Below are positions 57,362-64,000 of a stretch of 64,000 nucleotides of DNA, piece after piece (position 1 is the stretch's first letter; the number at the start of each line of letters is the position of its first letter). This DNA comes from Aeromonas eucrenophila (lineage in GTDB: Bacteria > Pseudomonadota > Gammaproteobacteria > Enterobacterales > Aeromonadaceae): assembly GCF_000819865.1 (NCBI RefSeq), contig NZ_CDDF01000001.1:595981-659980 (forward strand), in the 5' to 3' direction. A program made the position numbers and the translations under genes. The notes under the pieces were generated by a model. That model was not told the DNA's origin. It made no database searches and saw nothing but the letters and a program-made list of their open reading frames with translations.

Positions 57362-58477
57362 CTATTCCGGGTTGGCCACCGGGTAGATGACCTGATCCTT
57401 GTAGCCGGTGGTTATCCGCAGATAACCCCTTAACGACCGGTTCAGTGCCGGATCGTCGGTGTCCACCAGCAGCGGACGGCCTTCGAGTGCCGCCAGCTTA
57501 GCTTTGGTGGCGAGCACCTGAATATGGTCTCGCCCGACGGCCCTGATCACCTCTGGACTCAGTTGCTGATTTCCGCGCCCGAACAGATGTCCCTGACCGC
57601 CGATCAGGGTAATGATCAGGCGACAGCGACGACCGCGGATCCGGGTCAGGATCTCGGCGGCGGACAGATCCTGCCCGATAAGCCGGCCATTTTCCACCAG
57701 ATCCACACCGAGCAACGTATTTTCCAGCCCCAGCTCCCCCATACAGGCGGCGACCGTGCTGCCCGACCCCATCAGATAGAGGGTATCCGGTTCCATTTCC
57801 TCCACCACCCCGGCGGCGAGATCCGCGAGCACCAGCTCCTCGGACTCCCGCCCGCCCTGCTTGGTCGCCTGCACGTAGCGCAGATCGCCGGGCACCTGCA
57901 TCTGGCCATAGTGACGGGCCCGCACCTTGCCGGCACGAAACGCCTCCTCGTCGATGTCCACCACCTCGGCGTCCACCAGGCTGAGCAGCTCACCTTCTAT
58001 CATCCGCGCCGCCACCCGCCCGCTGGCAGCTGGGGTGACCCCATAGACCCCGGAGTGGATCTTGCACCCGGCCGGGATGCCGAGCACGTGGCAGGACTCC
58101 CCCACCACGGCGCAGATGTCCCTGGCCGTGCCATCCCCACCGGCGAACAGCAGCAGATCGACCCCCGCTTCGCGCATCAGGGCGGCGGCGGCGCGGGTAT
58201 CGGCCGCGGTGGTGGCGTCTGCGGCGGGCTGATAGACGATGCGGTGCGGCAGTTGCAGCGAGGCGGCAAGCTCTGCCCCCATCTCCCCCGCCACCGTCAG
58301 CAGCTCGAAGGGCTGCGTCAGATCCAGTAGCGGCAGCAGGGCCTGACGGGTCCGTGCCTGCGCCTTGGGCACGGCACCCCGGGCCAGCGCCTCGGCCACC
58401 ACCCCATCGCTGCCCTTGAGGCCAACCGCCCCGCCGATACCGGCCACCGGATTGATAATGAGCCCTAAACGAAACAT
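57362..58477 (-). CDS. ATP-NAD kinase family protein (AcoX-like)
   Basis: The 371-residue protein has the NAD-kinase/diacylglycerol-kinase fold: LGLIINPVAGIGGAVGLKG, LLLFAGGDGTARDI (catalytic GGDGT), GIPAGCKIHSGVYGVTP, and the C-terminal LYLMGSGSTVAACM, GVDLVENGRLIGQDLSAAEI and TLIGGQGHLFGRGNQQLSPEVIR. Length and the long C-terminal part match AcoX-type proteins rather than NadK (about 290 aa). AcoX genes occur with acetoin genes in some bacteria, but none are near here; the substrate is unknown. GGGAGAGA supports the start. Confidence 0.88.
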   Translation of the reverse strand: MFRLGLIINPVAGIGGAVGLKGSDGVVAEALARGAVPKAQARTRQALLPLLDLTQPFELLTVAGEMGAELAASLQLPHRIVYQPAADATTAADTRAAAALMREAGVDLLLFAGGDGTARDICAVVGESCHVLGIPAGCKIHSGVYGVTPAASGRVAARMIEGELLSLVDAEVVDIDEEAFRAGKVRARHYGQMQVPGDLRYVQATKQGGRESEELVLADLAAGVVEEMEPDTLYLMGSGSTVAACMGELGLENTLLGVDLVENGRLIGQDLSAAEILTRIRGRRCRLIITLIGGQGHLFGRGNQQLSPEVIRAVGRDHIQVLATKAKLAALEGRPLLVDTDDPALNRSLRGYLRITTGYKDQVIYPVANPE

Positions 58478-58583
58478 GATTCTCTCCCTCTGAACAGCGC
58501 CATTTTATCTGTTCGCCGCTATGGGACAAGCCGTGCTTGCCTGCTAAAATGCGCTGCTTCAATATTTCAACCAAGGTTCAATC

Positions 58584-59306
58584 ATGCTGGAATGGATTGC
58601 TGATCCCTCTGCCTGGGTAGCACTCGCCACCCTTACCCTGCTCGAGATCGTGCTGGGCATCGACAACATCATCTTCATCTCTATCCTGGTCGGTCGCCTG
58701 CCGGAGGCCCAGCGCCAACGGGCACGGATCCTCGGGCTGGGGCTCGCCATGGGCACTCGCATCCTGCTGCTGCTGTCCCTGGCCTGGGTGATGCGTCTCA
58801 CCCATCCGCTGTTCAGCCTGTTCGATGAGGCCATCTCGGGCCGGGATCTGATCCTGCTGGTGGGGGGTCTGTTCCTCATCGCCAAGAGTACCCACGAGAT
58901 CCACCAGAGCCTGGAAGGGGCCGCCGAAGAGCCGGGGACGGTCAGCAAGACCGCCGGCTTCATGTCGACACTGGTGCAGATCGCCATCCTCGACATCATC
59001 TTCAGCCTGGACTCCGTCATCACCGCGGTCGGCATGGCGGATCACGTGCCCGTCATGGTGCTGGCCATCGTCATCGCCGTCGGCGTCATGATGTTTGCCG
59101 CCAAGGCCATCGGTGACTTCGTCGACGAGCACCCCACCATCAAGATGCTGGCGCTCTCCTTCCTGATCCTGGTCGGGGTTGCCCTGGTCGGCGAAGGGCT
59201 GGATATGCACATTCCTAAGGGTTACATCTACTTCGCCATGGCCTTCTCGCTGGTGGTGGAGATGATCAACATCCGCATGCGCGGCCATCAGGAAAAAGCC
59301 AAGTAA
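58584..59306 (+). CDS. TerC family membrane protein
   Basis: This 240-residue inner-membrane protein has seven hydrophobic segments and the TerC acidic motifs LTLLEIVLGIDNIIFISI and QIAILDIIFSLDSVITAVGM, whose Asp/Glu residues are thought to bind metal. It is closest to E. coli YgdQ. TerC proteins have been linked to manganese export; original tellurite linkage does not apply without the ter cluster. It is divergent from the AcoX-like gene and followed by a shared terminator. Confidence 0.93.
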   Translation: MLEWIADPSAWVALATLTLLEIVLGIDNIIFISILVGRLPEAQRQRARILGLGLAMGTRILLLLSLAWVMRLTHPLFSLFDEAISGRDLILLVGGLFLIAKSTHEIHQSLEGAAEEPGTVSKTAGFMSTLVQIAILDIIFSLDSVITAVGMADHVPVMVLAIVIAVGVMMFAAKAIGDFVDEHPTIKMLALSFLILVGVALVGEGLDMHIPKGYIYFAMAFSLVVEMINIRMRGHQEKAK

Positions 59307-59334
59307 GCGGCCCTTACTGCCACACAAGGCCAAC

Positions 59335-59367
59335 AAAAAGCGCGACCCCAGGTCGCGCTTTTTTTAT
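59335..59367 (+). terminator. Bidirectional terminator, TerC / aroG
   Basis: AAAAAGCGCGACC pairs with GGTCGCGCTTTTT (13 bp, 3-nt loop) between convergent genes. Confidence 0.94.
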
Positions 59368-59398
59368 CTGTTGTGAACGGGCCGCTTGGGCCTGGGCA

Positions 59399-60454
59399 TC
59401 AGAGCGCGTTGCGCGTCGCCACCGCATCGGCCAGGTTGCGCAGCAGGACCTCGGTATCGGCCCAGTTGATGCACGCATCCGTGATGCTCTGGCCGAAGGT
59501 GAGCTCGCAGCCTTCCACCAGATCCTGGCGTCCTTCCACCAGGTGGCTCTCCACCATGACACCGAACACCGCCTTGCTGCCGGCGCGCAGCTGGCCGGCC
59601 ACGTCCTCGGCCACCAGCATCTGATTCTTGAACTGCTTGCTGCTGTTGGCGTGGCTGAAGTCGATCATCACCTTCTGCGGCAGACCGGCCTTGTCCAGCC
59701 CCTTCACCACCTCCTCGACGTGGGCGGCGCTGTAGTTCGGCTCGCGGCCACCGCGCAGGATGATGTGACAGTCCGGGTTACCGGCGGTGGAGACGATGGC
59801 GGAGTGGCCGTACTTGGTCACCGACAGGAAGTGGTGCGGCGCGCTGGCGGCGCCGATGGCATCGATGGCCACCTTGATGGTGCCGTCGGTGCCGTTCTTG
59901 AAACCGACCGGGCAGGAGAGACCGGAGGCCAGCTCACGGTGCACCTGGGATTCGGTGGTACGGGCCCCGATGGCGCCCCAGCTCATCAGATCCGCCATGT
60001 ATTGCGGAGTGATCATGTCGAGGAACTCGGAGGCGGTCGGCAGCCCCATGTCGTTGAGATCCAGCAGCAGCTTGCGACCGATTCGCAGGCCGTCGTTGAT
60101 CTGGCAGCTGTTGTCGAGGTAAGGGTCGTTGATCAGTCCCTTCCAGCCCACGGTGGTGCGCGGCTTCTCGAAGTAGACCCGCATCACGATTTCCAGCTGA
60201 CCCTTGAGCTCATCACGCAAGGTCTTGAGGCGCTTGCCATATTCCAGTGCCGCCACCGGATCGTGAATGGAGCAGGGGCCGATCACCACCAGCAGGCGCT
60301 GATCTTCGCCGGCCAGGATCTGATGAATGGCCTGGCGGGATTCAAACACGGTCGATGAGGCGGTTTCAGTCGCCGGAAACTTCTCGAGCACCGCAACCGG
60401 GGGCAATAATTCTTTGATTTCACTGATACGAACGTCGTCGGTTTGATGCTTCAT
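59399..60454 (-). CDS. aroG: 3-deoxy-7-phosphoheptulonate (DAHP) synthase, AroG type
   Basis: The enzyme condenses PEP and erythrose-4-phosphate, the first step of aromatic biosynthesis. The ATG at 60454 (AGGAAG upstream) gives 351 residues starting MKHQTDDVRISEIKELLPPVAVLEKFPAT, closest to the Phe-inhibited E. coli AroG. Active-site motifs: VVIGPCSIHDP (metal Cys), VYFEKPRTTVGWKGLINDP, GARTTESQVHRELASGLSCPVGFKNGTDG, and the metal His/Glu region DFSHANSSK and VMVESHL. A TyrR box overlaps the -35 of its promoter, so repression by aromatic amino acids is likely. Confidence 0.96.
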   Translation of the reverse strand: MKHQTDDVRISEIKELLPPVAVLEKFPATETASSTVFESRQAIHQILAGEDQRLLVVIGPCSIHDPVAALEYGKRLKTLRDELKGQLEIVMRVYFEKPRTTVGWKGLINDPYLDNSCQINDGLRIGRKLLLDLNDMGLPTASEFLDMITPQYMADLMSWGAIGARTTESQVHRELASGLSCPVGFKNGTDGTIKVAIDAIGAASAPHHFLSVTKYGHSAIVSTAGNPDCHIILRGGREPNYSAAHVEEVVKGLDKAGLPQKVMIDFSHANSSKQFKNQMLVAEDVAGQLRAGSKAVFGVMVESHLVEGRQDLVEGCELTFGQSITDACINWADTEVLLRNLADAVATRNAL

Positions 60455-60494
60455 GACAAGGCTTCCTGCTAGATAACTGCGATAAAGAAACTTC

Positions 60495-60535
60495 AATCTA
60501 GCCCGCAGCCGGAGCGGTGTAAATAGAAAATTACA
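60495..60535 (-). promoter_or_regulatory. aroG promoter overlapped by a TyrR box
   Basis: TGTAAATAGAAAATTACA (60518-60535) matches the TyrR consensus TGTAAA-N6-TTTACA at 11 of 12 fixed positions. On the minus strand TTTACA (60523-60518), 17 bp and TAGATT (60500-60495) form the promoter, so the box covers the -35. The rest of the gap to 60672 holds no gene apart from the aroA terminator. Confidence 0.88.
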
Positions 60536-60607
60536 TCTTCATGAAATGAATTTAGCAACGGAGTCTTGCAAGTTGTAATAATGATGCTAGCGAAGTGTTG
60601 GCGGGGC

Positions 60608-60652
60608 TGAAAAGAAGAGACCCGCCCTTCGCGCATGGCGAGAGGGCGGGCA
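60608..60652 (-). terminator. Terminator of aroA
   Basis: CCCGCCCT pairs with AGGGCGGG around a GC-rich loop, 21 bp after the aroA stop on the minus strand; a pyrimidine-rich TCTCTTCTTTTC follows the stem on that strand. Confidence 0.72.
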
Positions 60653-60672
60653 CGGGCAGCGGACCTTTGGGA

Positions 60673-61956
60673 TCAGACCGCTTGGCTGATGCTGGCCAGC
60701 TTGTCGAAGTAGTCCGGGAAGGTCTTGGAGGTGCAACCCGGATCGTTGATGGTCACCGCAGTATCCGACAGGGCCACCAGGGAGAAGCACATGGCGATGC
60801 GGTGATCGTTGTAGGTGTCGATGGCCGCGTGCTTGAGGCTGGCGGGCGGCGTGACCGTGATGAAGTCGTGCCCCTCCTCCACTTCCACACCCAGCTTTCG
60901 CAGCTCGGTCGCCATGGCGTGCAGTCGATCCGTCTCCTTCACCCGCCAGTTGTAGATGTTGCGAATGGAGGTGGGCCCCTCGGCAAACAGCGCCGTGGTG
61001 GCGATGGTCATGGCCGCATCGGGGATCTGGTTCATGTCCATGTCGATGCCGTGCAGCGGTGCTTGCTCCGCCTCGATGAAGTCATCGCCCCAGGTGATGC
61101 GCGCCCCCATCTTCTCCAGCACGTCGGCGAAGTGAATGTCGCCCTGGATGCTGTGTTTGCCGATACCGGTCACCCGCACCTTGCCCTTGATGGCACCCGC
61201 CGCGAGGAAGTAGGAGGCGCTGGAGGCATCCCCTTCCACCAGGAAGTCGCCCGGGCTGACGTAGGTCTGGTTGCCCTTGATATAGAACAGCTTGTAGTCG
61301 TCGTGCTCGATGACCACCCCGAACTGCTTCATGATGTGCAGGGTGATGTCGATGTAGGGCTTGGAGACCAGCTCCCCCTTGATGTGGATGCGGGTGTCGC
61401 CGGCCGCCATGGGGGCCGCCATCAGAAACGCCGTCAGGAACTGGCTGGAGACGGAGCCGTCCACGTGCACGTCGCCGCCCCAGAGTCCCTTGGCATCCAC
61501 CACCAGCGGCGGGTAGCCATCTTTTTTCAGGTACTGGATATGGGCACCCGCCTCGCGCAGGGCATCCACCAGGTGGCCGATGGGGCGCTCTTCCATGCGG
61601 GGCTCGCCGCCCAGCATGTATTCGCCGGAGCCCAGACAGAGCGCGGCGCAGAGCGGACGCATGGCGGTGCCGGCGTTGCCGAGGAACAGGTTGACCGGAT
61701 CCTTCACCGCGAAGCTGCGACCCAGGCCATGCACTGTGCACTCGGTCTTGTCGGCGGAGAGCTTGTACTTGACCCCGAGCTGGGTCAGCGCCGCCAGCAT
61801 GTGGCGGATGTCATCGCTGTCGAGCAGGTTGGTCAGCCGGGTGGTGCCACGCGCCAGGGCCGCCAGCAGCAGGGCCCGGTTAGAGACACTTTTGGAGCCT
61901 GGCAGATTGACCACGCCAGTCACACGAGAAATGGGTTCCAAACGCAACGAATTCAT
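60673..61956 (-). CDS. aroA: EPSP synthase
   Basis: AroA joins shikimate-3-phosphate and PEP. The ATG at 61956 (AGGAAG upstream) gives 427 residues, identical in length to E. coli AroA. Lys22, Ser23 and Arg27 are in [15 protein letters not shown]; the PEP loop [10 protein letters not shown] has Gly96, Thr97 and Pro101 of the class I, glyphosate-sensitive type. [37 protein letters not shown] and [12 protein letters not shown] are also conserved. It lies 171 bp after serC, with a terminator-like hairpin between. Confidence 0.97.
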   Translation of the reverse strand: MNSLRLEPISRVTGVVNLPGSKSVSNRALLLAALARGTTRLTNLLDSDDIRHMLAALTQLGVKYKLSADKTECTVHGLGRSFAVKDPVNLFLGNAGTAMRPLCAALCLGSGEYMLGGEPRMEERPIGHLVDALREAGAHIQYLKKDGYPPLVVDAKGLWGGDVHVDGSVSSQFLTAFLMAAPMAAGDTRIHIKGELVSKPYIDITLHIMKQFGVVIEHDDYKLFYIKGNQTYVSPGDFLVEGDASSASYFLAAGAIKGKVRVTGIGKHSIQGDIHFADVLEKMGARITWGDDFIEAEQAPLHGIDMDMNQIPDAAMTIATTALFAEGPTSIRNIYNWRVKETDRLHAMATELRKLGVEVEEGHDFITVTPPASLKHAAIDTYNDHRIAMCFSLVALSDTAVTINDPGCTSKTFPDYFDKLASISQAV

Positions 61957-62077
61957 AGACTTCCTGTAAGATCTCAATTAAATCGCCTGACCGGACGTTA
62001 ACAGCCCCTGCCCTGTGCGGCAAGACTGCGCATGGCACAAAATCGGGCCCATGGGATGGACGGTCAGGATCTGCTGG

Positions 62078-62108
62078 AAAAACAGACGCCGGGGAGTCCC
62101 CGGCGTCT
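62078..62108 (-). terminator. Terminator-like hairpin between serC and aroA
   Basis: AGACGCCGGGG pairs with CCCCGGCGTCT (11 bp, 3-nt loop). On the minus strand it is followed by TGTTTTT, a usable U-tract. It lies 20 bp after serC inside the serC-aroA unit. Confidence 0.85.
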
Positions 62109-62127
62109 CGCATCATGGGACTGCGCC

Positions 62128-63216
62128 TCAGCCGTGGCGCTTGGCAAAACCATCCATAAAGTGCACCAGGGCCTTGACCCCTTCCAGCGGCATGGCGTTG
62201 TAGAGGCTGGCACGCATGCCACCGACGATGCGGTGCCCTTTCAGTGCCAGCAGGCCGGCGGCCTCCGACTCGGCCAAGAACAGCTTGTCCAGGGCCTCGT
62301 TTTTGAGCTGGAACGGCACGTTCATGCGGGAGCGACAGGCGACGTCCACCCTGTTGCCGTAGAAGCTGGAGTCGTCGAGGTAGCCGTAGAGGAAGTCGGC
62401 CTTCTCCTTGTTGCGCGCTTCCATGGCGGCGAGGCCGCCCTGCTCTTTGAGCCACTCGAACACCAGACCGGCCAGATACCAGGCGTAGGTCGGCGGGGTG
62501 TTGAACATGGAGTCGTTCTTGGCGGTGAGCTGGTAGTCGAAAATGGACGGCACATCGGCGCGGGCCTGGCTCAGCAGATCGTCCCGCACTATGGCGATGG
62601 CGAGCCCGGAGGGGCCTATGTTCTTCTGGGCGCCGGCGTAGATGACGCCGAAGCGGCTCACATCGAGGGGACGGGAGAGGATGGTGGAGGAGAGATCCGC
62701 CACCAGGGGCACAGAGCCGGTGGCCGGGATGTCGAACATCTCTATGCCATCGATGGTTTCGTTCGGGCAGTAGTGCACATAGGCCGCGTCGGCGCGAAAC
62801 GCCGGGGTCGGCAGCAGATGGCTTATCCCTTGTGCGTTCTTGGCGACTCCATCAAAGGTCTGGATGTCGCCGAACTTGCGCGCCTCATCCACGGCGCTCG
62901 CGGCCCAGACGCCGGTCAGCAGATAATCGGCTTTTTTGTTGGCGCCACCGAGCAGGTTCATGGGCACGGCGGAGAACTGGCCACGACCGCCGCCGTGCAT
63001 GAACAGCACCTTGTAGTTGTCCGGCACCGCCAGCAACTCGCGCAAGTCGGCTTCCGCCTTCTCGGCGACCGCCATATAGGGCTTGCCGCGATGGGAAAGC
63101 TCCATGACCGAGGCTCCCAGCCCCTGGAAGTTACAAAATTCGCGCTGGGCGCGCTCCATGACTTCAACCGGCAACATGGCGGGGCCGGCGCAGAAGTTGT
63201 AAATTTTTTGGCTCAT
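62128..63216 (-). CDS. serC: Phosphoserine aminotransferase
   Basis: SerC makes phosphoserine (and 4-phosphohydroxythreonine for pyridoxal phosphate). The ATG at 63216 gives 362 residues, the E. coli length, starting [24 protein letters not shown]; earlier codons are unconserved. The PLP lysine is Lys198 in [23 protein letters not shown] and HGGGRGQF bind substrate and cofactor. The C terminus [29 protein letters not shown] is typical. It precedes aroA, as in E. coli, linking serine, PLP and aromatic synthesis. Confidence 0.97.
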   Translation of the reverse strand: MSQKIYNFCAGPAMLPVEVMERAQREFCNFQGLGASVMELSHRGKPYMAVAEKAEADLRELLAVPDNYKVLFMHGGGRGQFSAVPMNLLGGANKKADYLLTGVWAASAVDEARKFGDIQTFDGVAKNAQGISHLLPTPAFRADAAYVHYCPNETIDGIEMFDIPATGSVPLVADLSSTILSRPLDVSRFGVIYAGAQKNIGPSGLAIAIVRDDLLSQARADVPSIFDYQLTAKNDSMFNTPPTYAWYLAGLVFEWLKEQGGLAAMEARNKEKADFLYGYLDDSSFYGNRVDVACRSRMNVPFQLKNEALDKLFLAESEAAGLLALKGHRIVGGMRASLYNAMPLEGVKALVHFMDGFAKRHG

Positions 63217-63346
63217 GACGCTTTCCGTGAGTGGATGAGAGTGATCGATGACTTGAATGTTTTTACACGAGAGGGCCCCGTCGGGGCAAAGGCTTTTTGG
63301 GATCTGGCGCACCCTTTTGGGTCAGCCAGGCCGATCCCAAAGAGTA

Positions 63347-63373
63347 GAAAAGCCCTGAATGGGTCAGGGCTTG
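63347..63373 (-). terminator. Terminator of etfA
   Basis: AAGCCCTGA pairs with TCAGGGCTT around ATGGG; on the minus strand TTTTC follows. It lies about 70 bp after the etfA stop and before the serC promoter region (63217-63346), which also has small GC hairpins. Confidence 0.78.
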
Positions 63374-63440
63374 CAGAGAACGTGCAGAGAAATGGCCGGC
63401 TGCTGGCATAAATGCGCTGCCGAGGCCCTTTTTCACAACA

Positions 63441-64000
63441 TCACAGCTTGGCGGTGAGCTCGGGCAACAGGCTGAACAGGTCCCCCACCAGGCCGTAGTC
63501 CGCCACCTGGAAGATGGGGGCCTCGGGATCCTTGTTGATGGCGACGATCACCTTGGACTCCTTCATGCCCGCCAGGTGCTGGATGGCCCCCGAGATGCCG
63601 ACCGCGATGTAGAGCTCGGGGGCCACTATCTTGCCGGTCTGGCCCACCTGCAGATCGTTGGCGACAAAGCCCGCGTCCACCGCTGCCCGCGACGCCCCGA
63701 CCGCAGCCCCCAGTTTGTCGGCCAGGGCTTCGATGAGGGCGAACTGCTCTTTCGAGCCGAGCGCCCGTCCCCCCGAGACCACCACCCGGGCCGCGCCGAG
63801 CTCGGGCCGAGCCGATCGCACCGCCCGCCGCTCGATGAGGCGGGTGCGGCACCTGAGATCGGACACGGGCAGTCGCTCGACCGGCGTTCCACCCGCCCCG
63901 CCACTGACCCCGGTGAAGGCGCTGGCGCGAATGCTGAGCACCTTGACGGGGGCCGAACTCGCCACTCTGGCGATGGCGTTGCCCGCATAGATGGGACGCA
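63441..64000 (-). CDS. etfA: Electron transfer flavoprotein subunit alpha (5' end beyond window)
   Basis: The frame is open from the window edge ([12 protein letters not shown]) to a stop at 63443-63441. The last 185 residues hold the FAD domain of Etf[106 protein letters not shown]. EtfA with EtfB carries electrons from acyl-CoA and other dehydrogenases to ETF-quinone oxidoreductase. An internal GTG at 63965 should not be taken as the start. etfB would be expected just upstream, outside the window. Confidence 0.96.
   Translation of the reverse strand, partial: RPIYAGNAIARVASSAPVKVLSIRASAFTGVSGGAGGTPVERLPVSDLRCRTRLIERRAVRSARPELGAARVVVSGGRALGSKEQFALIEALADKLGAAVGASRAAVDAGFVANDLQVGQTGKIVAPELYIAVGISGAIQHLAGMKESKVIVAINKDPEAPIFQVADYGLVGDLFSLLPELTAKL

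Noticed and set aside
60595..62001. 468-codon plus-strand frame opposite aroA
   Set aside because: Antisense of a full-length EPSP synthase; the composition is typical of shadow frames.

Overview
The window is about 61% G+C gammaproteobacterial chromosome. Gene order and protein lengths point to Aeromonas or a close relative: focA-pflB, sdhCDAB-sucABCD divergent from gltA, fabB divergent from mnmC, lrgA-lrgB-cdd and serC-aroA all resemble the enterobacterial arrangement, but base composition and the accessory genes fit Aeromonas better. This assignment is inference. I see no tRNA, rRNA, CRISPR array, prophage or intact insertion sequence, so this is a mostly core metabolic stretch with small accessory patches.

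Layout. 1-3880: the end of a ycaO-like gene, then the anaerobic formate operon focA-pflB behind a textbook FNR promoter. 3880-5880: a repeat-rich gap, ycgN, an unassigned 480-bp stretch and a tiny lipoprotein. 5885-17180: the TCA block, sdhCDAB-sucABCD on the minus strand, divergent from gltA. 17275-25720: a lipoprotein, an acetyltransferase, fabB/mnmC, a DUF922 protein, dcuC and a 5'-nucleotidase-family enzyme. 26100-29640: a polytopic GT-C-type protein, a YgjP-like metalloprotease, a DUF2927 protein and a LexA-controlled dinI-like gene. 29985-36680: an almost complete 5-keto-4-deoxyuronate/KDG catabolic module (kduI, kduD, kdgR, kdgK, eda, yhcH, kdgT). 36760-43080: a quiet AT-richer gap, brnQ, then a LysR gene divergent from an aminotransferase/amidase/solute-binding-protein cluster. 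43210-50870: virJ-mprF, a ferredoxin-reductase-type enzyme, a PPP phosphatase, sbcB and a small envelope protein. 50958-64000: a GH36 alpha-galactosidase, lrgAB-cdd, an acyl-CoA synthetase, yfcL, an AcoX-like kinase, a TerC protein, aroG, aroA, serC and the 3' part of etfA.

How the genes work together. The left third is central carbon metabolism with opposite oxygen responses: an FNR-activated pyruvate-formate lyase operon and an sdh-suc operon with an ArcA-box candidate. DcuC fits anaerobic C4-dicarboxylate exchange. The kdu/kdg module turns unsaturated-uronate products into pyruvate and glyceraldehyde-3-phosphate; its two main promoters share identical -35/-10 hexamers (TTTGAT-N17-TAGAAT), each touching a KdgR-like box. 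AroG, AroA and SerC supply aromatic amino acids and serine, with a TyrR box directly on the aroG -35.

I found no clearly new multi-gene system. The most interesting leads are the mprF-virJ pair (lipid aminoacylation with a putative periplasmic hydrolase), the aminotransferase/Nit1-like amidase pair (possible metabolite repair), the KdgR promoter set with no lyase nearby, the tandem hairpin-bearing repeat after pflB, and the perfect CRP site upstream of an uncharacterised envelope protein.
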